DNA from: Ketobacter sp036337295
GTDB taxonomy: Bacteria > Pseudomonadota > Gammaproteobacteria > Pseudomonadales > Ketobacteraceae
Direction: 5' to 3'
NCBI GenBank assembly: GCA_036337295.1
Contig: JAYZEN010000003.1
Coordinates: 271,438-335,437 of the forward strand
Length of the DNA stretch: 64,000 bases
Part shown: positions 8,223 to 16,500 of the stretch, piece by piece
Position numbering within the stretch: the first letter of the stretch is position 1
How the letters are laid out: each line of letters begins with the position of its first letter
Program-made: the position numbers and the translations under genes
Notes under the pieces: model-generated
What the model was told of the DNA's origin: nothing
Database searches by the model: none
What the model saw: only the letters and a program-made list of their open reading frames with translations

Positions 8223-10298
8223 ATGTTACGACGCAACCACAAGGTCGCACCTGTCAGGGTGCTGACCAAAGCATTCTATTGCCTGCTGTTCGGCAGCGCA
8301 CTCTCCAGCACACAGCTAACCCACGCCTTCGTCTATGACGACGACCCCGATGCCCTGTTGGGCAGCACCCGGGGCGGCATCTGGGAATGGGATTACTGTT
8401 ACGGCAAACCCGACGACACCCCGGTGCCGCAAGACCCCCGCACCCTGGTGCAACCGGGGGTCAACGAAGGTAAAGCCGTTCACTTCAACGCCTATTGGGC
8501 CGAGTGCCATGTCGATCCGGAAGCGGTGCAGGAGCACGCTCACGCTGAGACCTGCGGTGAACTGCGGGAGTATTTCTACCGCGGTGAACGGCTGATGGAC
8601 ACCGGCGGTGAAGGGGTGGCAGCCCTGTTTGCCGGCAACAGCTACAACGACCTGGCCGCCGCCGGTGGCATCTCCACCTTCAGTGCCGGGCAATACAACA
8701 ACCTGTGGAAAATCTGGGGTGGCTTCAGCGCCCGGCCGGCGAATTTCGACGAGCTGGTGGCCAATCGCTACGGCTCCGGCTTTGACGCGGACCGCAACCC
8801 CTATCCATTGCCCGGGGAAGACCCCAACCTCACCAACGGCGGCAGCGGCCAACTGCCGGAGATGTTCACGCAACTGCGCAAGGATGACGGCAGCTGGAGC
8901 GGTCGCATCGGTGTGACCTGCCATGGTTGTCACAGTGGTGAGATCACCAGCAGTGTTGATGCTCCGGACCTGGGCTTCCAGTTCGGCGGTTCCAGCACCA
9001 CGGATCTGAACCTGTTCCTGCGCGACATGCTGCCCCTGGGCTATCTGGCCTCCGGCGTCACGCCCCTGAACCTGACCCAGACCCGCGGCACCAACAACGC
9101 CAGCGCCGTGAACATTGCCTTCCTGTTCCCGGATGCCGGCCTGCCCACCCTGGGCGGTTTCTTCAATATACTCACCTCCGGTTCCACCGGCAGCATGGAT
9201 TCCCCCAACTGGTGGAACATGGGCCACCGCCCGCTGAAGTTTGTGGACGGCCTGTTCCCCATGGACGCACCGCGGGTGGATGCCGTGTTCTACACCCCCT
9301 TCTTCGGCCTGTTCGGCGGCACCGCCGGCCCCCTGGGTGAACAGGGCCAGGAGTGGATGCGGACCCACGGCCCGGACATGAACAAGTGGGTGGAAACCAT
9401 GAAAGCCCCCCGTTATCCGCTGCCGGTGGACACCGCGCTGGCGGAAGAAGGTGCGGTCCTGTTCCACGAGCTGGACCTGTGGGCCCCGGAACGTCGCAAC
9501 CCGATTCCGCAACCGGAAGGTAACGGCTCCTGCGCCGCCTGTCACGGTGCCTACGCTCCCCGCTACGTGAACGACCCGGACTTCCTGGATGATCCGCGCC
9601 TGGAAGGTATGGCCGGTTACGTGGTGCCCCTGTCCATCATCGGCACCGACCGCCGCCGGGTGCTCACCAACACCGAAGGCATGACCACCACCGGGGCCAA
9701 CAACTTCTTTGGCTACCCGGCCACCAAGGACACCGACAACGATTGCGGCCCCCAGAGCCAGAAGAAAATCCGTGGCGACCGGGAAGTGGGCTACCTGGCG
9801 CAGCCCCTGTACGGGGTATGGGCCTCCGCGCCTTACTTCCACAACGGCTCCGTGCCCAATGTGTGGGAAGTACTGAAGCCCCAGGACCGCTGGCCCATCT
9901 GGCGCCGGGTGTCCGCACCCCGCGCTGAAGGTGAAGGCAATGTGGTGATGGGTTTCGACACCAACCTGGAACGGGCCTTTGACGCCGAAAAACTGGGCTG
10001 GAAATACGACCGTATCCAGTGCGAAAGCCTGCCGCCCATGGTGGCACCGGGCTATAACTGCAGCACCCGGGACATCTACCGCACCCCCTGGATCCAACTG
10101 CTGATGGAATGGGTGTATGGCAGCATCACCGGCACCTGGAACCTGGACTTCCCGCCCATCATCACTACGGCGCATATGGAAAACCGCAAGATCATGAACA
10201 CCCATATGTACAGCCACGGCAACGAAGGGCATGAGTTCACCAGCGTACTGACCGATGAGGAGCGCTACGCCCTGATCGAGTACCTGAAAACCCTGTAA
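8223..10298 (+). CDS. Secreted di-heme c-type cytochrome, RoxA/RoxB (rubber oxygenase)-like
   Basis: 691 residues with an N-terminal signal region (basic MLRRNHKVAPVR, hydrophobic AFYCLLFGSALSS, cleavage near THA). Two haem c sites are visible: CHGCH at 233-237 and CAACH at 437-441. The total length of about 690 and the ~200-residue spacing between haems resemble rubber oxygenases RoxA/RoxB better than the shorter CcpA/MauG peroxidases. The C-terminus LTDEERYALIEYLKTL is a standard cytochrome ending, and APYFHNGSVPNVWEVL is the usual second-haem-domain motif. RoxA-type enzymes cleave polyisoprene; oxidation of a hydrophobic polymer or terpenoid is possible here but is an inference. It could instead be an uncharacterised di-haem oxidase. 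Confidence 0.75.
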   Translation: MLRRNHKVAPVRVLTKAFYCLLFGSALSSTQLTHAFVYDDDPDALLGSTRGGIWEWDYCYGKPDDTPVPQDPRTLVQPGVNEGKAVHFNAYWAECHVDPEAVQEHAHAETCGELREYFYRGERLMDTGGEGVAALFAGNSYNDLAAAGGISTFSAGQYNNLWKIWGGFSARPANFDELVANRYGSGFDADRNPYPLPGEDPNLTNGGSGQLPEMFTQLRKDDGSWSGRIGVTCHGCHSGEITSSVDAPDLGFQFGGSSTTDLNLFLRDMLPLGYLASGVTPLNLTQTRGTNNASAVNIAFLFPDAGLPTLGGFFNILTSGSTGSMDSPNWWNMGHRPLKFVDGLFPMDAPRVDAVFYTPFFGLFGGTAGPLGEQGQEWMRTHGPDMNKWVETMKAPRYPLPVDTALAEEGAVLFHELDLWAPERRNPIPQPEGNGSCAACHGAYAPRYVNDPDFLDDPRLEGMAGYVVPLSIIGTDRRRVLTNTEGMTTTGANNFFGYPATKDTDNDCGPQSQKKIRGDREVGYLAQPLYGVWASAPYFHNGSVPNVWEVLKPQDRWPIWRRVSAPRAEGEGNVVMGFDTNLERAFDAEKLGWKYDRIQCESLPPMVAPGYNCSTRDIYRTPWIQLLMEWVYGSITGTWNLDFPPIITTAHMENRKIMNTHMYSHGNEGHEFTSVLTDEERYALIEYLKTL

Positions 10299-10329
10299 TC
10301 CTTCACACCTCAACGACTCCTAGAGGACG

Positions 10330-10362
10330 GGGGCAGCGCTTACACAGGCTGCCCCTTTTTTT
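10330..10362 (+). terminator. Rho-independent terminator after the di-heme cytochrome gene
   Basis: Perfect 8-bp stem GGGGCAGC/GCTGCCCC (10330-10337 and 10348-10355) with a 10-base loop, followed by seven T residues, 31 bases after the stop codon. Confidence 0.92.
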
Positions 10363-10365
10363 GCC

Positions 10366-10391
10366 TGAGACAATATATATAATATGTCTCA
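10366..10391. promoter_or_regulatory. Putative operator, TGAGACA-N12-TGTCTCA
   Basis: A perfect 7-bp inverted repeat (10366-10372 and 10385-10391) with a 12-base AT spacer that contains TATAAT at 10378-10383. A protein bound here would cover the -10 element of the DUF5765 gene 31 bases downstream. The architecture matches the repeat at 8114-8139. Confidence 0.55.
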
Positions 10392-10421
10392 CTTTCTATA
10401 AGCAAGGCAGGAAATCGAGGG

Positions 10422-11189
10422 ATGTGTTGGAGTGCGGAAGCCAGCTTCGCGTTGGCCACCATGGGTTTTGCCACCGTGACGGTGTCGGCGGTGCAGGGAG
10501 AAAAGAAAGAATTGTTCCTGCCACTGCTGTGGTTCTCACTGATGGAATTGCTGCAGGGCTTCACCTATTGGTGGATTGATCTCTGTGACAGCCCGCCCAA
10601 TCAGGTACTGACGTTACTGGGCTATCTGCACATCGCCTTTCAACCCTTCTTTGCCAACATGATCTCCATGTATTTTCTGCCGGACAAGGTCCACCAACGC
10701 ATCGCCCCCTGGGTTTACGGCATGTGTTTTGTGGGCGCCCTGGCCATGATCATTGACGTTTACCCCTTCGCCTGGGCCGATCACAGCACCCTGCACATGC
10801 TGGACAGCACCAAACTGTGTTCCGTCTCCGGGGATTGGCACATTGCCTGGCACGTGCCGGTGTTCGACACCACCTGGGCTAAGTTCGGCTTCTTCAAGGA
10901 GCCCTATTTCATGCTGGTGTTCCTGCTGCCGCTGCTGTATGGCTCCTGGAAGTTCACCCTCTATCACATCCTCACCGGGGTGGTGTTGTCGGCCCTGCTG
11001 ACCCGGGATTCCCACGAAACCGCAGCCGTGTGGTGCCTGCTTTCCATCGGCTTGTTGGCGGTGGTTGCGAAAACGCCGGTCAGAAAGATTCTGTTCATCC
11101 AACGCTGGTACGGACTGCGCTACCCCCGTTGGCTGGACCCGCAGCCAGAGGATGCCACGGCAGCCAAAGCCGCTACCCTGGAACACTGA
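10422..11189 (+). CDS. DUF5765-type multi-pass membrane protein
   Basis: 255 residues beginning MCWSAEASFALATMG, the opening typical of the DUF5765 family, followed by about seven hydrophobic segments to residue 225 and a hydrophilic tail. Charged and histidine residues lie between the helices (for example HIAWHVPVFD and SHETAAVWC). The function is not known. It follows the terminator of the cytochrome gene, so it has its own promoter, but the shared inverted repeat suggests the two genes respond to the same regulator. The start is fixed by the conserved N-terminus; the GAGGG just upstream is a fair ribosome site. Confidence 0.75.
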   Translation: MCWSAEASFALATMGFATVTVSAVQGEKKELFLPLLWFSLMELLQGFTYWWIDLCDSPPNQVLTLLGYLHIAFQPFFANMISMYFLPDKVHQRIAPWVYGMCFVGALAMIIDVYPFAWADHSTLHMLDSTKLCSVSGDWHIAWHVPVFDTTWAKFGFFKEPYFMLVFLLPLLYGSWKFTLYHILTGVVLSALLTRDSHETAAVWCLLSIGLLAVVAKTPVRKILFIQRWYGLRYPRWLDPQPEDATAAKAATLEH

Positions 11190-11195
11190 CCCGGC

Positions 11196-11606
11196 TCAGA
11201 AGGTGGCGACCACCCGGACCCGCTGTGGATCGACGAATCCGGCCTCCACAAAGGCGATGGTCCCGGGGTTGTTTGCCACCGCATTCACGACGTCTTCATC
11301 GCTGCTTAAAATCTTGGGCAGGATCACTTTACCGGTAAACAACAGCCGTGCCAGATAGGCCCGCAGCCGCTGTTCATCCGTGTGCAAAAAATACTGCACA
11401 AACGCGCCACGGATATCGGTGCCTTCCGGGCGGTCGATTGCTTGCACCATCTCGCCGTCCGGGAACTGCTTGACCTTGGCCAGATAAATGCGACGGATAT
11501 CGAGGGCGGACAGGCTGGACTGGTTGGAGGGGTGCACAATCACCGCATACTCCGCCAGCACAACATTGCAGACCAGAAGCGCACAACAGAGAACTATTAA
11601 ACGCAT
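11196..11606 (-). CDS. Small PstS-like phosphate/anion-binding protein
   Basis: 136 residues with a signal peptide (MRLIVLCCALLVCNVVLA). The mature part AVIVHPSNQSSLSALDIRRIYLAKVKQFPDG is the start of a PstS-like type 2 periplasmic-binding fold, and PGTIAFVEAGF is its closing strand. It is only about one lobe long, much shorter than a true PstS. Such short proteins are often paired with an outer-membrane porin, as here: the porin gene ends 12 bases upstream and a GAGGGG site precedes this ATG. A role in oxyanion uptake or sensing is likely but not shown. Confidence 0.75.
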   Translation of the reverse strand: MRLIVLCCALLVCNVVLAEYAVIVHPSNQSSLSALDIRRIYLAKVKQFPDGEMVQAIDRPEGTDIRGAFVQYFLHTDEQRLRAYLARLLFTGKVILPKILSSDEDVVNAVANNPGTIAFVEAGFVDPQRVRVVATF

Positions 11607-11618
11607 ACCATGCCCCCC

Positions 11619-12707
11619 TCAAAACACCATATCCAGCGCCACGGACACCAGCTCAACCTCGCTGTCGCGATCCCGGTATTCCGTTTCCGACTCGCTGTAT
11701 TCCAGTTTTGCCACCACCGACTGATCAAAATACCAGGCCAACCCCAGGGTGTTGGTGGCGCGATCAAACGCCTCGGGTAACTCGCGGGCTTTCTCACGGG
11801 CATGGGTCAGGTGCGGCACCCATTCTCCCATCTGATAGGCCAGAGAAACGTAACCGGTGCGGGATACATCGAGCTCTTTGTCGTCAGCCTGGGTCAATTC
11901 GCTGCGCCACATAAAAGGCCCCACGTCCGCCATGAAGGACACCGCGGTAAAGGTGACATTGGCCGTGGACTGTTGCGAGACGGGCGCGAAGGGGTCACCG
12001 GTGGGAATATTGATCCGGGTGTCGATCTTGACATCGTTGTACAGCAGCCGTAACCGGAACCATTCCCAACCCAGGGTGGCATTGATGCCGGCATTGCGCC
12101 GGGTATCCAGCTCCACTGTGATGGGCTCCAGGTCCAACTCGGTGTCAATGGTGCCGTACCAGAGCTGGGTGCTGATCTCCAACTCCTGGATGAAATGGGT
12201 GTGATACAGGTTCACCCCCTCCAGGTTCGCGGTAAAGATGCGATAGACTTCCACCGGCGGGCGAATCCAGTAATAGCTGTACCCTACGTCGATGGATTCG
12301 GAATAGAAGAACAGGGGCAGGCGATAGCGGCCGGCGTTGAAAGTGAGGTTGGGTTGCAGATCGTAACTGATGAACGCCCAATCCAGTTCGGCATCGAAGT
12401 CGTCAGCCCCTTTTGCCACCACTTGCAGCGTGGCGCGCAAACGCGGGTTGACCACCGCCTGCACCTGTAACCCGGCGACGGATTCGGGTTCAAAACTGAC
12501 CTCATCGTCGTAGGCACCCTGGGTGGTGGGTTCCACCTGATAGCGGGTACCGGCGTCCAGGGTAGTGCCGGCCGCAGCGGTGGCAAAGCCGCTGAAATGA
12601 ACTTCCGTTGCCCCGGCGGCCTGGCTGAAAAAGCCGCCAAGCCCGATACCCGTGCAGATGAGCAGGCAAACACCGCTGACTGTATCTGGATGTCCGCGTC
12701 GCCCCAT
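11619..12707 (-). CDS. Outer-membrane porin-like beta-barrel
   Basis: 362 residues with a signal peptide ending near SQAAGA, starting at an ATG behind AAGGAG. The mature part reads as alternating beta-strands with tyrosine/tryptophan girdles (GYSYYWIRPPVEVYRIF; NAGRYRLPLFFYSESIDVG) and ends in the outer-membrane signature VSVALDMVF with terminal phenylalanine. The GRYRLP...F segment is common in phosphate-selective (OprP/O-like) and related porins. It is co-transcribed with the small PstS-like gene 12 bases downstream. Substrate unknown; the pairing suggests an anion. Confidence 0.78.
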   Translation of the reverse strand: MGRRGHPDTVSGVCLLICTGIGLGGFFSQAAGATEVHFSGFATAAAGTTLDAGTRYQVEPTTQGAYDDEVSFEPESVAGLQVQAVVNPRLRATLQVVAKGADDFDAELDWAFISYDLQPNLTFNAGRYRLPLFFYSESIDVGYSYYWIRPPVEVYRIFTANLEGVNLYHTHFIQELEISTQLWYGTIDTELDLEPITVELDTRRNAGINATLGWEWFRLRLLYNDVKIDTRINIPTGDPFAPVSQQSTANVTFTAVSFMADVGPFMWRSELTQADDKELDVSRTGYVSLAYQMGEWVPHLTHAREKARELPEAFDRATNTLGLAWYFDQSVVAKLEYSESETEYRDRDSEVELVSVALDMVF

Positions 12708-12811
12708 GATGGTCTCCTTTCCGGTTTCAGCCCAGTTCCACGTACCTCAATCCAGTATAGGAGAAAGCGGCACAGCCTTCACTGTACCGCCACTTGCCCA
12801 GCGCGCCGGGC

Positions 12812-13285
12812 TCAGTTACAGCAGGGTTCAAATTGCGCCTGAATGTCTTTCATGCGGCTGCGGTTTTTACCCAGATCGCTGTATCCCACCCGCGATGCCG
12901 AACGCACCATGATGCGATTGTCCAGGATCAGAAACTCGGCATCGTCAACAAAACCAAACACCGCCGTTTCAAATTCCACCCGCACATAGTTGTCCTTGTC
13001 CTGGGTGATCGTGGTTCTCGGATAGGAATTGATCACACCCAGTAATTTACGTTTGGCGTGTGCCGGATCACCGTCAAAACGGATCGGCGGATACTCACGA
13101 TCTTCATCTTCCGCATTGGAGGAAACACAATTGGGCTTGTCCGGGCAATTACCCAGCTTATCCTGAAATGCCCCCCTCGCCACCGGATAGGTGGTACCAC
13201 AGCCCCCCAGGACCACTGCCATCATCAGCAGCGCACTCATCGCCCATCGGGGCATCACCCATTGGTTCATCATTGTATTCTTCAT
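12812..13285 (-). CDS. DUF1499 family lipoprotein
   Basis: 157 residues. A lipobox LGGC follows a hydrophobic stretch (about residues 17-29), so the mature protein should be lipid-anchored. CPDKPNCVSSNA is the conserved DUF1499 opening, and the body (ARVGYSDLG-like SRVGYSDLGKNRSRM) carries the conserved C-terminal motif. The C-terminus ends in two adjacent cysteines (CCN). Several in-frame ATGs exist in the first 16 codons; the exact start does not affect the lipobox. The function of the family is unknown. Confidence 0.85.
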   Translation of the reverse strand: MKNTMMNQWVMPRWAMSALLMMAVVLGGCGTTYPVARGAFQDKLGNCPDKPNCVSSNAEDEDREYPPIRFDGDPAHAKRKLLGVINSYPRTTITQDKDNYVRVEFETAVFGFVDDAEFLILDNRIMVRSASRVGYSDLGKNRSRMKDIQAQFEPCCN

Positions 13286-13307
13286 GTCGGCTTTACCTCA
13301 TTTGCCT

Positions 13308-13347
13308 TTGGTTTTTGTTCATTACCGTTGGTTTTTGTTTATTATCA
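13308..13347. repeat. Tandem 20-bp direct repeat upstream of the DUF1499 and M4 genes
   Basis: TTGGTTTTTGTTCATTACCG is followed at once by a second copy differing at three positions. It sits in the 268-base divergent gap between the DUF1499 lipoprotein and the metalloprotease. It could be a regulator-binding array or simple slippage. Confidence 0.5.
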
Positions 13348-13553
13348 GCTGGATCATTGCAAAATGTCTTAGGTCAAAATGATACAATAACCCATTCATG
13401 TATCGGGTCATAGACCCTGCAGCTTGCCAGACCCTGCCCCCTTGTATACCATTTCTGCCACTGCTCGGAGGCGGGGGCGCCCTGACAGTTTTTTTGAGCC
13501 GTAACATCTAATGTCGCTCATGAAAGCTTTCTTTAGGAGTTTTGGGGTAATCA

Positions 13554-16500
13554 ATGCACATCAACCGCAGCGGGTTGCGCCTGGCAACCACCGTTCTCCT
13601 GTCTTTTATTTCCATTACCTCCTTCGCCGTCTCCTGGGAACCTGTCACTAAAGACGCGTTCACCAGCCTGCCGTTACAGTCTGCCCGCGGTATTGCCCTC
13701 AGTGAAACCAAACGGGAAATGGTGGCCATGGCCCTGCAGCTGGGCGTGAACGAAAGCCTGCTGCCGCTGGCGCAGGGCCGGGACAAGGCAGGCAACCTGC
13801 ACAGCCGTTACCAGCAGACCTATCAGGACCTGCCGGTGTGGGGCCAGCACATTACCCTGCACGAGCGCTCCGGCCAGGTCTATGGTGCCGGGGGCCGGGT
13901 CGCCCGGGGCCTGGCAACCAGCCTGTCTCAGCGCACCGGTGGCTCACCAGCGGGCGTCAACCCCGATCAATCTGCCTATGAGAAAGTGGCCCTGCAATGG
14001 GTCGCCACCAAAACCGGGCTTCCCGCCGACCAATGGACCCTGAGCCAGGTCGATGTCAGTCGTCAGGTCTACCTGGCGGAGCAACGCGCCGTGATCGTGC
14101 GCGTAACCACGTTTCTGGCCAGACATCCTGAGCGGGAGCCGGTGCGTCCTGTGGCCCTGATCCAGGAGGACACCCTGGACATCCTGCAGGCCTGGGACCG
14201 GCTGGCCCATACTGAGGCCACCGGCCCTGGCGGTAACGTCAAAGTCGGGCGCTATGAGTACGGTACCGACTATGGCTTCCTGGAGGTCACAGAAACCGCC
14301 ACCGGCTGTGCGCTTATCAACGACAATGTCTACACGGTGGACCTGCAGCACGGCAGCGATGACAACCTCACCACCCCCTTCGAGTTCCCCTGCTACGAGA
14401 ACGCCCACAAGGAAATCAACGGCGCCTACTCCCCCCTCAACGACGCCCATTACTTCGGCAATGTGGTGTTCAACCTGTATCAGGACTGGTACAACCTGGC
14501 ACCGCTGCCGTTTCAGCTGGCCCTCAAGGTTCATTATCGAGACAACTACGACAATGCTTATTGGGACGGCCAATCCATGGTGTTCGGGGATGGCGGTTCC
14601 CGCTTTTATCCCCTGGTGGACATCAATGTGGTGTCCCACGAGGTAAGTCACGGTTTCACCGAACAGAATTCCAACCTGATCTACAACCAACAGTCCGGTG
14701 GCATCAACGAGGCCTTCTCCGACATGGCCGGTGAAGCTGCGGAATACTATCTGACGGGCAGCGTGGACTGGCTGAACGGGGCAGCCATCACCAAGAACAC
14801 CACCGCGCTGCGTTATTTTGCCGACCCCACCGAAGACGGCCTGTCCATCGGCCACGCCAGCGATTTCTACACGGGTATGGACGTGCACCACTCCAGTGGG
14901 GTGTTCAATCGTGCCTACTACCTGATTGCCACAGCAGAAGGATGGAATCCCCGCACCGCATTTGACCTATTCGTGCAGGCCAACCGCTTCCACTGGGTAC
15001 CCACCACCGGCTTCGAAGAGGGCGCCTGCGGCGTGTTGAGTGCAGCGGGTGACCTGGGGTATCCCAAATTTGCGGTGATGCGCGCCTTCGTCACCGTAGG
15101 CATCTATTGTCGCAGCGACAACCTGGACACCGACGCCGACGGCATGCCCGACGGCTGGGAATATCATTGGGGATTCGACCCCACCGACCCGTCCGATGCC
15201 CTGGGTGACCTGGACACCGATGGCGTCAACAACGTCACCGAATTCCAGTATCAAACCGACCCTACGCTTTCAGATACGGACCACGACAGCCTGGGCGACT
15301 ACGACGAAATCCAGGTACACGGCACCTCCCCCATTCTGCCGGACACCGACAGCGACCAGATGCCTGACGGGTTCGAGGTGCAATACAGACTGGACCCCCT
15401 GGACCCGGCCGACGCTGCGCTCGACTTTGACGGTGACGGCTCCCCCAACCTGGAAGAATACCAACTGGGCACCGATCCCACCGACCCCACTGACTTTGTC
15501 ACCCCCATGGATTTCTATCTGGAATCCTTCGAAACCCCGTTGGACGCCCGCTGGCAACAGACCAGCGACAGCAGCAGCGGCGGCTGGGCGCAGAGCACGG
15601 ACTGGTCCAGCCACGGCCAGCACAGTTACGTCGCCCGCGGCCTGACCCATTCCCAGCGCGCCAGCCTGACCCTGGCAGGGGTGTTTGAGGCCGGTACCCT
15701 GACCTTCGATTACCGGGTTTCCACCGAAGCCTGCTGTGATCGGCTGCTGGTATTCCTGGACGGCAATCAGGTGCTGAGCCGCAGCGGGAGCGCCAACGCC
15801 CGGTTCAGCCTGGCACTGGCGCCGGGGCCTCACACCATCGTCTTCCAGTACCGTAAGGATGGCTCCGTGGATGCCGGCCTGGACAGCGTCTGGATCGACG
15901 CGCTGCTGTTCGAAACGGATGACCCGGATGTGGACAACGACGGCCTGCCCAACCACTGGGAAGTGCAGTACGGACTGAACCCGGAAGACCCCGCCGATGC
16001 CTCGCTGGATCAGGACGGGGACGGCGCCAGCAACCTGCAGGAATTCGAGTACGGCTCGAACCCGACCCTGACCCACAGCGACGCAGACAACCTGAATGAC
16101 GGCGTTGAAATCAACCAGTACGGAACCTCACCTGTGCAGGCGGATACCGACGGCGACGAGATGGACGACGGCTTTGAAGTGGCCATGGGCCTGGACCCGC
16201 TGGACCCCGCCGATGCGGCCCAGGATCTGGACGGCGACGGTTACACCAACCTGGAGGAATTCCGCCTGGGCACTGATCCCACCGACCCGGATGATTTTCT
16301 GGAGCCCATCGCCCTCATGTTCGAGTCATTCGAAACCGAGCTTCCAGCTGATTGGGAAATCAGCAGCAGCAACTCCAGCGGCGCAGGTTGGGGGATCAAC
16401 AGCGGCTGGTCCACCCATGGCAGCCAAAGTTTTGCGGCCAGCGGCCTGGCCGACAACCAGTCGGCGACCCTGCGCTTCACCCTCTTTGTGACCGACGGAA

